From Aquitalea pelogenes (GTDB lineage Bacteria; Pseudomonadota; Gammaproteobacteria; Burkholderiales; Chromobacteriaceae), in NCBI RefSeq assembly GCF_001515305.1, contig NZ_LNQV01000020.1:1-64000 (forward strand): 64,000 nt of DNA, in the 5' to 3' direction. Position 1 is the first letter of the stretch. The number at the start of each line of letters is the position of its first letter. The notes under the pieces are model-generated. The model had not been told where the DNA came from. It worked only from the letters and a program-made list of their open reading frames with translations, and ran no database searches. This document shows positions 9,024 through 18,282 of this stretch, piece after piece. The position numbers and the translations under genes were made by a program.

Positions 9024-9458
9024 ATGAAGACCTTTTCTGCCAAGCCGCATGAGGTTAAGCGCGAGTGGTTCGTGGTCGACGCCGAAGACAAGGTGCTGGG
9101 TCGCCTCGCCGCCGAAATCGCTCACCGCCTGCGTGGCAAGCACAAGCCGGAATACACTCCGCACGTTGATACCGGTGACTACATTGTTGTAGTCAACGTT
9201 GACAAACTGCGTGTTACTGGTACCAAAGCGCTGGACAAGAAGTACTACCGTCACTCCGGTTACCCGGGCGGTATCTACGAACGCAACTTCACCGAACTGC
9301 AAAACCAGTTCCCGGAACGCGTTCTGGAAAAAGCCGTTAAAGGCATGCTGCCGAAGGGTCCGCTGGGCTACGCCATGATCAAGAAGCTCAAGGTGTACGC
9401 TGGTACCGAACATCCGCACACTGCCCAGCAGCCCAAAGTGCTGGAATTTCGTTTTTAA
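9024..9458 (+). CDS. rplM: 50S ribosomal protein L13
   Basis: L13 is an early-assembly protein of the large ribosomal subunit. The 144-aa sequence is full length (E. coli 142) and shows [24 protein letters not shown], split here only for mention of its parts, then [10 protein letters not shown] and GMLPKGPLG. It has its own strong promoter and heads the conserved rplM-rpsI pair, with rpsI starting 10 bp after the stop. Codon use is that of a highly expressed gene. Confidence 0.98.
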   Translation: MKTFSAKPHEVKREWFVVDAEDKVLGRLAAEIAHRLRGKHKPEYTPHVDTGDYIVVVNVDKLRVTGTKALDKKYYRHSGYPGGIYERNFTELQNQFPERVLEKAVKGMLPKGPLGYAMIKKLKVYAGTEHPHTAQQPKVLEFRF

Positions 9459-9468
9459 GGCATAGAGA

Positions 9469-9861
9469 ATGAACGGTAAATACTACTACGGCACCGGCCG
9501 TCGCAAGAGCTCCGTAGCTCGCGTGTTCATGCAAAAGGGTAGCGGCCAGATCATCGTTAACGGCAAGCCGGTTGACGAATACTTCTCCCGCGAAACCGGT
9601 CGCATGGTTATCCGCCAGCCGCTGGTTCTGACCGAAAACACCGAATCCTTCGACATCAAGGTTAATGTTGTTGGTGGTGGTGAAACTGGTCAGGCAGGTG
9701 CTATCCGTCACGGTATCACCCGCGCTCTGATCGACTTCGACGCAGTCCTGAAGCCGGCTCTGTCCGCTGCAGGCTACGTAACCCGCGATGCGCGTGAAGT
9801 TGAACGTAAAAAAGTCGGCCTGCGCAAAGCTCGCCGCGCCAAGCAGTTCTCCAAGCGTTAA
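9469..9861 (+). CDS. rpsI: 30S ribosomal protein S9
   Basis: S9 is a small-subunit protein whose basic C-terminal tail reaches the P-site tRNA. It is 130 aa, the usual length, starting [11 protein letters not shown] and ending in RRAKQFSKR. It is cotranscribed with rplM and followed by an intrinsic terminator about 25 bp after the stop codon. Confidence 0.98.
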   Translation: MNGKYYYGTGRRKSSVARVFMQKGSGQIIVNGKPVDEYFSRETGRMVIRQPLVLTENTESFDIKVNVVGGGETGQAGAIRHGITRALIDFDAVLKPALSAAGYVTRDAREVERKKVGLRKARRAKQFSKR

Positions 9862-9881
9862 TCGCCTGGTGCTGTTTATGC

Positions 9882-9906
9882 AAAAGCCGCCTTCGGGCGG
9901 CTTTTT
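9882..9906 (+). terminator. rplM-rpsI operon terminator
   Basis: GCCGCC (9886-9891) and GGCGGC (9896-9901) flank the stable tetraloop TTCG. Flanking A and T runs extend the stem, and TTTTT follows. Confidence 0.93.
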
Positions 9907-10233
9907 CTTTTGCTGTTGGCTGTCTTTCTTCCCCGCCGCATTGCTTCTTTCCTGTTGCTCCCATCTTGCTTGCCCAAGTCGAAACAGTTCCGCTGGTATC
10001 TTCTTGCGGTGGCTGTTTCTTTACCTGAAATAATACCCTATTCATATTAATGTCTTTAAGCTGTCATTTAAATTGATTAGTTTACAAAGAAAATGGCAGC
10101 AAGTTTAACGGGTTTACCCTGGTGAATAGTCGGTGTATGGTGGCCCACTTTTGTCTTTTGGCCCACGCCGTCCAGTGGGCAGGTTGTAGCCCGGTAAGGC
10201 TGCCGCCAGGATGCAGATCAACAGGAAATCCAG
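9907..10233. other. Non-coding region upstream of the chemoreceptor gene
   Basis: No gene is seen. The first half is unremarkable. The part from about 10030 to 10095 is clearly AT-rich (ATTCATATTAATG, ATTTAAATTGATTAG) and is the likely promoter region of the chemoreceptor gene. I could not find a convincing sigma28 (FliA) promoter. A GGA Shine-Dalgarno stands just before the ATG at 10234. Confidence 0.5.
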
Positions 10234-12111
10234 ATGTCTTTGAAGCAACGCCTGCTCGCCTTTGTCGCACTACTGTTAGTGATTGTCATTACTCTTCTGG
10301 CAGTCTTGTCTTACCAACGCATGCGCGCAGAAATCATCGTCGGGGTGCGTCATGAGTTGGACGCCGCCATGCTGGGAAACCGCAGCGCACTGGCCAACTG
10401 GCTGGGCCAGCGCAAGGATGCGGTGGAGGCCGCGGCGACATCGCTGCTGGATACTGGTGACATCCTGCCCCAGTTGCAGGAAGGCAAGACGGCAGGCCGC
10501 TTCGACCAGCTGTTTGCCGGTTATGCCGACAAACGCATGGTTTACCAGCTGGCTGACAAGCATGCGCCGGAAGGTTACGACCCGACTTCCCGTCCCTGGT
10601 ACAAGCAGGCGGCTAGTGCCGGCGGCAGCATCGTGACTGAGCCTTATGTGTTTGCCAGCACCAAGAAGCTGGGTGTGACCGTGGCTCATCCCTTGCTGCG
10701 CAACCAGCAGTTGCTGGGTGTGGTGGGCGGCGACATTTCGCTGGAAGGCATCATTAGCCTGGTGCAGGGCATCAAACTGCGGGGCGATGGCTACGCTTTT
10801 CTCGCCACCCGCAGTGGCAAGATCGTGGCGCACCCTGCTGCCGACAGTACGCTCAAGCCGGTGGCGGAGGTAATGCCAGGCCTGGATGCCGCCCTGCTGC
10901 AGCAGGCCGATGCCGGCAGCAAGCTGGAGGAGCTGCAAATCGGTGGCCGCACGGTATATCTGCAACTGTCGCCGGTGCCCGGTTCTGACTGGGTGCTGGG
11001 CAGCGTGGTGGACAAGGACGTCATCCTGGCGCCGTTGCAGGGCTTGCTGATTACGCTGGTGGTGGCCGGTGTGCTGTGCGGCGTGCTTGCCATCGCACTG
11101 GCACAGCTGGTACTCACCCGTCTGCTGCGCGGACTGATGCGCTTGCGTGATGCCTTGCTGGAGATTTCCAGCGGCCATGCCGACCTTACCCACCAGCTGC
11201 ATGTCGGACAGCAGGATGAAATCGGCCAGACCGCGGAAGCATTCAACCGCTTTGTGGCCAGCCTGCGTCGCATGTTCATTGATGTGCGCGAGCATGCGAT
11301 TGCACTTAATGGCGAACTGGACAGCCTGCAACAGGTCACCCACACCGTGCGCGCCAGTCCGAGCGGCAGTCGGAGGTATCCAGCGCCGCCGCGGCCACCA
11401 TCGAGCAGATCACCGTCAGCATCAATCACATTGCCGATAATGCCGCGATGGCGGAACAGGCGGCCAGTGAGACCGGCACCACTTCGGCCCATTCTGCCCA
11501 GGCGGTCGGCCGTCTGGCCGACGATATTGCCAATATCGCCGAGGAAGTAGGGCATTTGGGGACGGCACTGAATGCACTGGGTGAACGTTCCGGGCAGATG
11601 AATACCATTATCGGTGTGATCCGCGACATTGCCGACCAAACCAACCTGCTGGCACTGAACGCAGCCATCGAGGCCGCACGCGCTGGCGAGGCTGGCCGCG
11701 GCTTTGCCGTGGTGGCCGATGAAGTGCGCAAGCTGGCTGAGCGCACCGCCAAGCGACCGTGGAAATCGGCCAGCTTATCGATGCCACGCATGGTGACATC
11801 CATACCGCACTGGACGACATGGCAGACACCCAGCGATCGGTGGCCAGTGGCGTGGCAGCGTCGCGTACGGTGGCGCAGGACATGTCCGGCATTCAGGGCC
11901 GGATTGCCGAGGTTGTGGCCGGTATTCACGACATTGCCGATTCAACGCGTGAGCAGTCGGTGGCCACCACGGAAATGGCACGCGCCTCCGAGCAGGCCAA
12001 CCGCGCTACCATCGAAACCGATCAGGCGGTGCAAGGTGCCATCAAACCGTCAGCCAGCTGCACCAGCTGTCGGCCGATTTGCAAGCCATGGTGGCCCAGT
12101 TCCGGCTGTAA
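10234..12111 (+). pseudogene. Methyl-accepting chemotaxis protein, three frameshifts
   Basis: The original product is a chemoreceptor. It has an N-terminal membrane segment (about residues 7-27), a periplasmic dCache-type sensor with the RPWYKQA motif, a second membrane segment near 275-295, a HAMP domain, and a cytoplasmic signalling domain with the hairpin tip [20 protein letters not shown]. The reading frame breaks near 11355-11360, 11750-11756 and 12044-12046. Each break is repaired by adding one base, and the restored frame ends TAA at 12109-12111. At the second site GCGACC follows AAG where AAGGCGACC is expected. No in-frame stops occur otherwise, so decay is very recent or the losses are sequencing errors. 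As written, the product loses its signalling tip. Confidence 0.85.
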
Positions 12112-12145
12112 GCCAGCGGCCTGTGTGGCACAAGCCAGATCGCGG

Positions 12146-12174
12146 TTGCATCGTCTCGGCCTAGTCCTTAGACT
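12146..12174 (+). promoter_or_regulatory. Candidate argC promoter
   Basis: The -35 TTGCAT (12146-12151) and the -10 TAGACT (12169-12174) are 17 bp apart. A small GTCGC-TTTT-GCGAC hairpin (12175-12188) follows at the expected start of transcription. Confidence 0.45.
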
Positions 12175-12213
12175 GTCGCTTTTGCGACGTTTATTTACAC
12201 AAGGAAGTACAGC

Positions 12214-13257
12214 ATGATCAAGGTGGGCATCGTCGGCGGTACCGGTTACACCGGTGTCGAACTGTTGCGTCTTCTGGCCGGGCATCCCGGTGCCGAGGTG
12301 GTGGCCGTTACCTCGCGTAAGGAAGCAGGCATGAAAGTGGCCGAGATGTTCCCCAGCCTGCGCGGTCGCGTGGATGTGGCCTTCTCCACTCCGGATGAAA
12401 CCCCGCTGGAGCAGTGCGACGTGGTGTTTTTTGCCACCCCGCACGGCGTGGCCATGGCCCAGGCGCGTGAACTGCTGGCAGCCGGCGTCAAGGTGATCGA
12501 CCTGGCGGCGGATTTCCGCCTGAAAGACCCTGCCGTATTCCAGCAATGGTATGCGATGGAGCATAGCTGTACCGACCTGCTGGCCGAAGCCGTTTACGGC
12601 CTGCCGGAAGTCAACCGCGATGCCATCCGCGCAGCGCGTCTGGTGGGCATGGCCGGTTGCTATCCCACTTCGGTACAACTGGGCCTGCTGCCGCTGCTGG
12701 AAGGCGGCAAACAGCTGATCGACACCCAGACGCTGATTGCCGACTGCAAGTCCGGTGTATCCGGTGCCGGGCGCAAGGCCGAGGTTGGCGCACTGTTGGC
12801 CGAAGCCGGTGACAACTTCAAGGCCTATGCCGTGAAGGGCCATCGTCATTCGCCGGAAATCGAGCAGGGCTTGTCCGCCATTCATGGCGGCCCGGTCAAG
12901 CTGACCTTCGTGCCGCACCTGACCCCGATGATTCGCGGCATTCATTCCACCATCTACGCCCGCATCAAGCCCGAGGCGCTGGATACCGATTTCCAGACTC
13001 TGTTCGAGCAGCGCTATGCCGGTGAGCATTTCGTCGACGTGCTGCCGGCCGGCAGTCACCCGGAAACCCGCAGCGTGCGCGGTTCCAACACCGTGCGCAT
13101 TGCCGTGCATCGTCCGGGCAACGGTGATCTGCTGATCATCCTGGTGGTGGAAGACAATCTGGTGAAAGGCGCATCCGGTCAGGCGGTGCAAACCATGAAC
13201 CTGATGTTCGGCCAGCCGGAAAACGCCGGTCTGGACATTGTTCCGCTGCTGCCGTGA
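12214..13257 (+). CDS. argC: N-acetyl-gamma-glutamyl-phosphate reductase ArgC
   Basis: ArgC reduces N-acetyl-glutamyl-phosphate to the semialdehyde with NADPH, the third step of arginine biosynthesis. The protein is 347 aa. The N-terminal Rossmann motif is [17 protein letters not shown], the active-site cysteine is in AGCYPTS (about residue 149), and the catalytic-region histidine is in [19 protein letters not shown] precedes the ATG. It stands alone here, downstream of the broken chemoreceptor gene and probably with its own promoter. Confidence 0.97.
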   Translation: MIKVGIVGGTGYTGVELLRLLAGHPGAEVVAVTSRKEAGMKVAEMFPSLRGRVDVAFSTPDETPLEQCDVVFFATPHGVAMAQARELLAAGVKVIDLAADFRLKDPAVFQQWYAMEHSCTDLLAEAVYGLPEVNRDAIRAARLVGMAGCYPTSVQLGLLPLLEGGKQLIDTQTLIADCKSGVSGAGRKAEVGALLAEAGDNFKAYAVKGHRHSPEIEQGLSAIHGGPVKLTFVPHLTPMIRGIHSTIYARIKPEALDTDFQTLFEQRYAGEHFVDVLPAGSHPETRSVRGSNTVRIAVHRPGNGDLLIILVVEDNLVKGASGQAVQTMNLMFGQPENAGLDIVPLLP

Positions 13258-13291
13258 TGCAGGAATGATTGAATATTGGCCATTCGCCCTG

Positions 13292-13317
13292 ATATCCGAC
13301 TAAAATAGTAGGTGAAT
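13292..13317 (+). promoter_or_regulatory. IscR type 1-like site overlapping the erpA promoter
   Basis: The sequence ATATCCGACTAAAATAGT followed by AGGTGAAT matches most positions of the E. coli IscR type 1 consensus, including the core GACTAAAATAGT. TAAAAT (13301-13306) inside it can serve as the -10 box. IscR with its Fe-S cluster represses type 1 promoters, and E. coli erpA is a known target. No iscR gene is in the window. Confidence 0.6.
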
Positions 13318-13352
13318 GGCTGCGAGGCCGAAATCGATTTGCGAGGTGAACC

Positions 13353-13703
13353 ATGTCCGAGACTACCGAAATGCCGTCCCCGATCAACTTTACCGACAGC
13401 GCCTGCAACAAGGTGCTGGACCTGATCGCGGAAGAGGGCAATCCTGACCTGAAACTGCGTGTGTTCGTGACTGGTGGTGGCTGCTCCGGCTTCCAGTACG
13501 GTTTTACATTTGACGAAATCGCCAATGAGGACGATACCGCTATAGAGAGAGACGGTGTCACTTTCCTGGTCGACCCGATGAGCTACCAGTATCTGGTGGG
13601 TGCGGAGATCGACTATCAGGAAAGCCTGGAAGGCTCCCAGTTTGTCATTCGTAACCCGAATGCCACCACCACCTGCGGTTGTGGTTCTTCCTTCTCGGTG
13701 TAA
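13353..13703 (+). CDS. erpA: Iron-sulfur cluster insertion protein ErpA
   Basis: ErpA is an A-type carrier that hands Fe-S clusters to apoproteins, including isoprenoid enzymes and respiratory proteins. It is 116 aa. The three cluster cysteines are in [10 protein letters not shown] and TTCGCGSSF. The Shine-Dalgarno GAGGTG lies just upstream of the ATG. The short acidic insert [11 protein letters not shown] and VDPMSYQYL are typical of ErpA. It is followed directly by a strong terminator and has an IscR-like site upstream. Confidence 0.96.
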   Translation: MSETTEMPSPINFTDSACNKVLDLIAEEGNPDLKLRVFVTGGGCSGFQYGFTFDEIANEDDTAIERDGVTFLVDPMSYQYLVGAEIDYQESLEGSQFVIRNPNATTTCGCGSSFSV

Positions 13704-13733
13704 ACCGGCGGGCAGACAAACAGGAGTAGAATG

Positions 13734-13759
13734 AAAACCCGGACTCAGTCCGGGTTTTT
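13734..13759 (+). terminator. erpA terminator, 20 bp before cheR
   Basis: AACCCGGACT and AGTCCGGGTT form a near-perfect stem around a single C, followed by a T-run. It ends about 20 bases before the cheR start codon. Confidence 0.92.
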
Positions 13760-13778
13760 TTGTATCGGGGGAAACAAG

Positions 13779-14642
13779 ATGAATAAACTGCCACCACTGG
13801 TGTTGCCCAAGGTTGAATTCAACCGTGAATTCAGTTTCAGCGATGCGGACTTCGAGCGTATTCGCAAACTGATTTACAAGGAAGCCGGTATTTCGCTGAA
13901 CCCGTCCAAGAAGGACATGGTGTACGGCCGCCTGGTAAGACGCATCCGTGAGCTGAAGCTGGCTACCTTTGCCGCCTATGTGGATTACCTCGAATCGGTC
14001 TCCGGCAAGCGGGAGTTCGAGCAGTTTGTGAATGCCCTCACCACCAACCTCACCTTCTTTTTCCGCGAAGAACATCATTTCCCGATTCTGGCGGAACACC
14101 TGAAGCAAAGGGCGGCGGCAGGTGCCAGTGAGCTGTCCATCTGGTGCGCGGCATCCTCCACCGGTGAAGAGCCGTATTCGCTGGCCATTACCGCGCTGGA
14201 GGCCTTCCCGCTGTCCGGCAAGCCTGCCATCAGCATCATGGCGACCGATCTGGATACCAGCGTGCTGGAAACCGGCCGCAAGGGTATTTATCCGGAAGAC
14301 AAGATTGCCCGCCTGCCGCCCGGTCATGCCCACAAGTATTTCGACAAATTGCCGGATGGCACCTATCAGGCCAAGGCGGTGCTGCGCAATATGATTACCT
14401 TCCAGCGCCTGAACCTGATCGAAAACAACTGGGCGCTGCGCAAGCAGTTCGATGCCATTTTCTGCCGCAATGTGATGATTTATTTCGATCGCGACACCCA
14501 GTTTGCCGTGTTGAAAAAGTTTGCCCCGCTACTCAAGCCTGATGGTCTGCTGTTTGTCGGCCACTCGGAAAACTTCTATTTCGCCTCGGACTACTTCCAG
14601 CTGCGCGGCAAGACGGTGTATCAGCACACACCGAAAAAGTAG
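13779..14642 (+). CDS. cheR: Chemotaxis protein methyltransferase CheR
   Basis: CheR methylates chemoreceptor glutamates with S-adenosylmethionine in adaptation. From ATG 13779 (behind GGGGGAAAC) it is 287 aa. An ATG at 13731 in the same frame lies before the terminator hairpin and is rejected. It has an N-terminal helical CheR domain (FERIRKLIYKEAGISL), then the methyltransferase domain with LTTNLTFFFREEHHF, the SAM motif WCAASSTGEEPYSLAI, ATDLDTSVLE, and FCRNVMIYFD. No cheB/A/W genes are adjacent. The only other chemotaxis gene in the window is the broken receptor. Confidence 0.95.
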   Translation: MNKLPPLVLPKVEFNREFSFSDADFERIRKLIYKEAGISLNPSKKDMVYGRLVRRIRELKLATFAAYVDYLESVSGKREFEQFVNALTTNLTFFFREEHHFPILAEHLKQRAAAGASELSIWCAASSTGEEPYSLAITALEAFPLSGKPAISIMATDLDTSVLETGRKGIYPEDKIARLPPGHAHKYFDKLPDGTYQAKAVLRNMITFQRLNLIENNWALRKQFDAIFCRNVMIYFDRDTQFAVLKKFAPLLKPDGLLFVGHSENFYFASDYFQLRGKTVYQHTPKK

Positions 14643-14707
14643 CGTTTCCCCCATTGAGCCCTGCTGCGCTGCGGCGTAGTATCCGGGGTCTCAATCGGCT
14701 GAGCCGG

Positions 14708-14730
14708 ACGGGCAAGCATGACTTGCCCGT
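14708..14730 (+). repeat. 9-bp inverted repeat in the dadA leader
   Basis: ACGGGCAAG and CTTGCCCGT are perfect arms around CATGA, 23 bp before the dadA start. It has no real T-run, so it is a weak terminator for cheR, an mRNA stabiliser, or an operator. Confidence 0.5.
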
Positions 14731-14752
14731 TGTCACGTCTGCTGGAGTCAAC

Positions 14753-16009
14753 ATGAAGGTAGCTGTGCTGGGATCAGGCGTGGTGGGGGTGTCCACCGCC
14801 TGGTTTCTGGCCCGTGCAGGGCATGAGGTAGTGGTGCTGGACCGCGCCAGCGGGCCGGCGCGTGAAACCAGTTTCGCCAATGGCGGGCAAATTTCCGTCA
14901 GCCAGTCCGAGCCCTGGGCCAACCCGGCCGCCCCCTGGCAAATCCTGCAGTGGCTATTGCGCGACGATGCCCCGCTATTGTTCCGCCTGCGGCTGGACCC
15001 GGCCCAGTGGCGCTGGTGCTGGAAGTTCCTGCTGGAATGCCGTGGCAGCCGTGCCGAACGCAATATGCGCCAGATGCTGGCGCTGGGCCGCTACAGCCGC
15101 GATACCCTGCAAATGCTGCGCGCCGAACTGAATCTGGATTACCAGCAGCAGACGCGTGGCATCGTGTCCTTGTTTCATACCCAGCGCCAGCTGGACGAGG
15201 CCGCCCATGTGGCCGCGCAAATGCGCGAGCTGGGCATGGACAAGCACATCATCAGCCGTGAAGAACTGGCACGCATCGAGCCGGCACTGGCCGGCATTGC
15301 TCCCACGCTGGCCGGTGCCAGCTACTGCCCGTCGGACGAATCCGGCGATGTGCACCTGTATACCTGCGCCATGGCCGAGCATGCAGCGCGTGCCGGGGTG
15401 GAGTTCCGTTTCAATACCCGCATCAATGCGCTGGAAACTGACAATGGCCGCATCAGCGGCGTGTCGGTCAATCTGCCGGAGGGCAATTACCGCCGCGTGA
15501 CAGCGGATGCCTACGTGCTGGCGCTGGGCAGTTACTCGCCTTTGCTGGCGGCACCGTTGGGGCTGCGCCTGCCTATCTACCCGTGGAAGGGCTATTCCGC
15601 CACCTTGCCCCTGCGCGACCCGGCCACGGCCCCGCTGGCCAGCATTACCGACGAAGCCTACAAGGTGGTGATTTCCCGTCTGGGCGCGCGCCTGCGCATT
15701 GCCGGGACGGCGGAGCTGGCCGGTTACTCCAGCAGCCTGAATGCGGTGCGCTGTCAGGCCTTGATCAAGCGTGGCCAGGCCTTGATGCCGGAGGTGGCCG
15801 ACTGGGATGCCGCCGAGTTCTGGAGCGGCTTGCGCCCGGCCACGCCCGGCAATGTGCCGCTGATCGGCCGCAGCCGCTATGCCAATCTCTACTTCAATAC
15901 CGGGCACGGCACGCTGGGCTGGACCGAAGGCGCGGGCAGCGGCAGGGCGCTGGCGGAAATCATCAGCGGTCGCACTCCGCCGATTGATTTTGCCTTTCAG
16001 GGTGTTTGA
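14753..16009 (+). CDS. dadA: D-amino acid dehydrogenase small subunit DadA
   Basis: DadA is an FAD enzyme that oxidatively deaminates D-amino acids such as D-alanine and passes electrons to the respiratory chain at the inner membrane. It is 418 aa from ATG 14753 behind CTGGAG. The N-terminal FAD-binding motif is VLGSGVVGVSTAWFLARAG. SFANGGQISVSQSEPWA and the C-terminal NTGHGTLGWTEGAGSG are family hallmarks. No alanine racemase (dadX) gene follows, since purT comes next. Confidence 0.95.
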   Translation: MKVAVLGSGVVGVSTAWFLARAGHEVVVLDRASGPARETSFANGGQISVSQSEPWANPAAPWQILQWLLRDDAPLLFRLRLDPAQWRWCWKFLLECRGSRAERNMRQMLALGRYSRDTLQMLRAELNLDYQQQTRGIVSLFHTQRQLDEAAHVAAQMRELGMDKHIISREELARIEPALAGIAPTLAGASYCPSDESGDVHLYTCAMAEHAARAGVEFRFNTRINALETDNGRISGVSVNLPEGNYRRVTADAYVLALGSYSPLLAAPLGLRLPIYPWKGYSATLPLRDPATAPLASITDEAYKVVISRLGARLRIAGTAELAGYSSSLNAVRCQALIKRGQALMPEVADWDAAEFWSGLRPATPGNVPLIGRSRYANLYFNTGHGTLGWTEGAGSGRALAEIISGRTPPIDFAFQGV

Positions 16010-16037
16010 TCCGGCGCAGCGGGTAGCACGGCAGCAA

Positions 16038-16046
16038 TGCTAAAAT
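16038..16046 (+). promoter_or_regulatory. Candidate extended -10 promoter of purT
   Basis: TGC directly precedes TAAAAT (16041-16046), an extended -10 element. No good -35 is present. It lies 41 bp upstream of the purT ATG. Confidence 0.35.
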
Positions 16047-16086
16047 GCCGGCCTGGATTATTTCATTTTCTAACTGGAGTCGGACC

Positions 16087-17286
16087 ATGCGTATCGGAAC
16101 CCCGCACAGCGCCACTGCGCTGCGTGTCATGCTGCTGGGCAGCGGCGAGCTGGGCAAGGAAGTTGTCATTGCATTGCAGCGCCTGGGGGTGGAAACCATT
16201 GCGGTTGACCGCTACGCCGGTGCTCCGGCCATGCAGGTGGCGCACAGCAGCCATGTCATCAATATGTCGGATGCCGCCGCGCTGCGTGCGTTGGTGGAGC
16301 AGGTGCGCCCGCATCTGATCGTGCCGGAAATCGAAGCCATTGCCACCGAAGAGCTGCTGCGCATTGAGGCTGATGGTCTGGCCGAGGTGATCCCCACCGC
16401 CCGTGCTACCAACCTCACCATGAACCGCGAAGGCATCCGCTGTCTGGCGGCGGACGAGCTGGGCCTGCCCACTTCGCCGTTTGCCTTTGCTTCCTCGCTG
16501 GACGAATTGCAGCAGGCCATCGACGCCGGCATCGGCTACCCCTGCCTGGTGAAGCCGGTGATGTCCTCCAGTGGCAAGGGCCAGTCGCTGCTGCGTGGGC
16601 CGGACGATGTGGCCAAAGCCTGGGAATATGCCGTCAGTGCCGGCCGTGTGGACAAGGGCCGGGTGATTGTCGAAGGTTTCATCGACTTCGATTACGAAAT
16701 CACCCAGCTCACCGTACGTGCCAGCGATGGTCAGGGCGGTATTGCCACCCACTTCTGCGACCCCATCGGCCATCTGCAAAAGAACGGCGACTACGTGGAG
16801 AGCTGGCAGCCGCAGCCGATGAGCGAACTGGCACTGCTGCGCGCCCGTGAAATGGCCAAGGCCGTGACGGATGCACTGGGCGGACGTGGCCTGTTCGGGG
16901 TGGAGCTGTTCGTCAAGGGCGATCAGGTATGGTTCTCCGAAGTCAGCCCGCGCCCGCACGATACCGGGCTGGTGACACTGGCTACCCAGCGCTTCTCCGA
17001 ATTCGAACTGCATGCGCGCGCCATTCTGGGCTTGCCGGTGGATGCCAGCCTGCGCAGTGCCGGTGCCTCGGCAGTGATTTACGGTGGCATGGAAGAGCAG
17101 GGCATTGCCTTTGAAGGCGTGGCCGAAGCACTGGCGGTGCCGGGTGCCGACCTGCGCCTGTTCGGCAAGCCGGAAAGCTTTGTCCGCCGTCGCATGGGCG
17201 TGGCGGTGGCCCAGGCGGATGATGTGGCCACTGCGCGTGAGCGTGCCTTGCTGGCCGCTTCGCTGGTCAAGCCGGTAAAGGACTGA
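16087..17286 (+). CDS. purT: Formate-dependent phosphoribosylglycinamide formyltransferase PurT
   Basis: PurT makes formyl-GAR from GAR, formate and ATP, the folate-independent route for step three of purine synthesis. It is 399 aa from ATG 16087 behind GGAGTC. It has the N-terminal [19 protein letters not shown], an ATP-grasp core with [28 protein letters not shown], and the metal-binding [12 protein letters not shown]. The globin gene starts 4 bp after its stop, so the two form an operon. Confidence 0.97.
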   Translation: MRIGTPHSATALRVMLLGSGELGKEVVIALQRLGVETIAVDRYAGAPAMQVAHSSHVINMSDAAALRALVEQVRPHLIVPEIEAIATEELLRIEADGLAEVIPTARATNLTMNREGIRCLAADELGLPTSPFAFASSLDELQQAIDAGIGYPCLVKPVMSSSGKGQSLLRGPDDVAKAWEYAVSAGRVDKGRVIVEGFIDFDYEITQLTVRASDGQGGIATHFCDPIGHLQKNGDYVESWQPQPMSELALLRAREMAKAVTDALGGRGLFGVELFVKGDQVWFSEVSPRPHDTGLVTLATQRFSEFELHARAILGLPVDASLRSAGASAVIYGGMEEQGIAFEGVAEALAVPGADLRLFGKPESFVRRRMGVAVAQADDVATARERALLAASLVKPVKD

Positions 17287-17289
17287 GCC

Positions 17290-17676
17290 ATGCAGGAAAT
17301 GACGCCATACGAGCTGATGGGTGGTGAAGGCGTGGTGCGCTGGCTCACCAACCGCTTCTACGACATCATGGACAGCGATCCTTCGGTCAAGGTGTTGCGC
17401 GACATGCACCCGGCTGATCTGGCGGGTTCGCGGGAAAAGCTGTTCATGTTCCTGTCCGGCTGGCTGGGCGGGCCGGGCTTGTACATGGAAAAGTTTGGTC
17501 ATCCGCGCCTGCGCATGCGTCACATGCCGTTTGCCGTGGATGGGGAAATGCGCGACCAGTGGATGCAATGCATGACCCAGGCAGTGAACGAACTGCTGGT
17601 GGAGGACTGGCTCAAGGCCAAGCTGCTGGAAGCCTTCTATAACACCGCAGACTTCATGCGCAATCAGGAAGAGTAA
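17290..17676 (+). CDS. Group II truncated hemoglobin
   Basis: This is a small 2-over-2 haem protein of 128 aa. Features of the TrHbO (group II) subfamily are Tyr B10 in RFYDIMD (residue 24), the proximal His in RMRHMPF (His78), and Trp G8 in DQWMQCM (Trp91). Group II globins bind oxygen tightly and are linked to peroxide or NO chemistry. The exact role here is unknown. It is cotranscribed with purT, a pairing whose logic is not obvious, and is followed by a terminator. Confidence 0.92.
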   Translation: MQEMTPYELMGGEGVVRWLTNRFYDIMDSDPSVKVLRDMHPADLAGSREKLFMFLSGWLGGPGLYMEKFGHPRLRMRHMPFAVDGEMRDQWMQCMTQAVNELLVEDWLKAKLLEAFYNTADFMRNQEE

Positions 17677-17704
17677 GCGCCGGTCTGATTCAGCGTAACC
17701 GGAT

Positions 17705-17740
17705 AACCCTCTGCACGGTCATTGCCAGCAGAGGGTTTTT
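17705..17740 (+). terminator. purT-globin operon terminator
   Basis: CCCTCTGC (17707-17714) and GCAGAGGG (17728-17735) flank a 13-base loop and are followed by TTTTT. It lies between two converging genes. Confidence 0.88.
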
Positions 17741-17742
17741 GT

Positions 17743-18171
17743 TTATCTGTTGTCGGGCAACGGCGGAATGGAATAAGTACCGGTGACATGGGCCACCGGC
17801 TCGTCACTGCCCGCGGAATACAGCAGCACCTCGCCCACGGCCAGGCGCTTGCCCAGCTTGAGGATGCGGCCTTCGGCAATCACATCTTCCTGCGGTGGCT
17901 TGCGCAGGAAATTGATATTCAGGCTGGTCGTCACTGCCAGTTCCACCTTGCCTATCATGCCCAGCACCACGGCATACAGGGTGGCATCGGCCAGCGCCAT
18001 CAGGGCCGGGCCGGCAATGGTGCCACCGGGGCGGATCAGGTCGGGGTTGAAGTGCATGCGCATGCGGGCGGTGCCATGGGCAATGTCCTCGGTACGCATG
18101 CCAAACAGCTTGACCAGCGGCAGTTCGCTGTCGATCAAGGCCTGGAACTCTGCAACGCTGATCTGGCTCAT
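17743..18171 (-). CDS. PaaI-family hotdog thioesterase
   Basis: This is a predicted acyl-CoA thioesterase of the hotdog fold. From ATG 18171 (MSQISVAEFQ) it is 142 aa. The family core is RPGGTIAGPALMALADATLYAVV followed by a strand TTSLNINFLRKP. An Asn in HFNPDLIRPGG and the Asp in ALADATLY are in the positions of catalytic residues. A longer start at 18207 has a poorly spaced Shine-Dalgarno. The substrate is unknown. A palindromic ACGT-type site lies upstream. It converges with the globin gene and is followed by folB further upstream on the same strand. Confidence 0.85.
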   Translation of the reverse strand: MSQISVAEFQALIDSELPLVKLFGMRTEDIAHGTARMRMHFNPDLIRPGGTIAGPALMALADATLYAVVLGMIGKVELAVTTSLNINFLRKPPQEDVIAEGRILKLGKRLAVGEVLLYSAGSDEPVAHVTGTYSIPPLPDNR

Positions 18172-18214
18172 GGTTTGCTCTGGTGATGGCAGGGCATCAT
18201 GGTGCATGACCCTT

Positions 18215-18224
18215 ACGTTAACGT
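18215..18224. promoter_or_regulatory. Palindrome ACGTTAACGT upstream of the thioesterase
   Basis: A perfect 10-bp palindrome lies 44 bp upstream of the thioesterase start. On the minus strand it is preceded by TTG, giving TTGACGTTAACGTAA. From memory this resembles sites of MerR-family LiuR regulators of acyl-CoA catabolism; I cannot verify it here. Confidence 0.4.
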
Positions 18225-18282
18225 CAATTTACCGCCATCATCCATGACCTGATGGCGGCCAGGACAATCCGTGGTGAAATTT

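Noticed and set aside
11340-12060. Programmed frameshifting in the chemoreceptor gene
   Set aside because: Three shifts without slippery heptamers or a downstream structure are better explained by deletions or sequencing errors.
13731-13778. Earlier ATG for cheR at 13731
   Set aside because: It lies on the erpA terminator hairpin and adds residues not found in CheR proteins.
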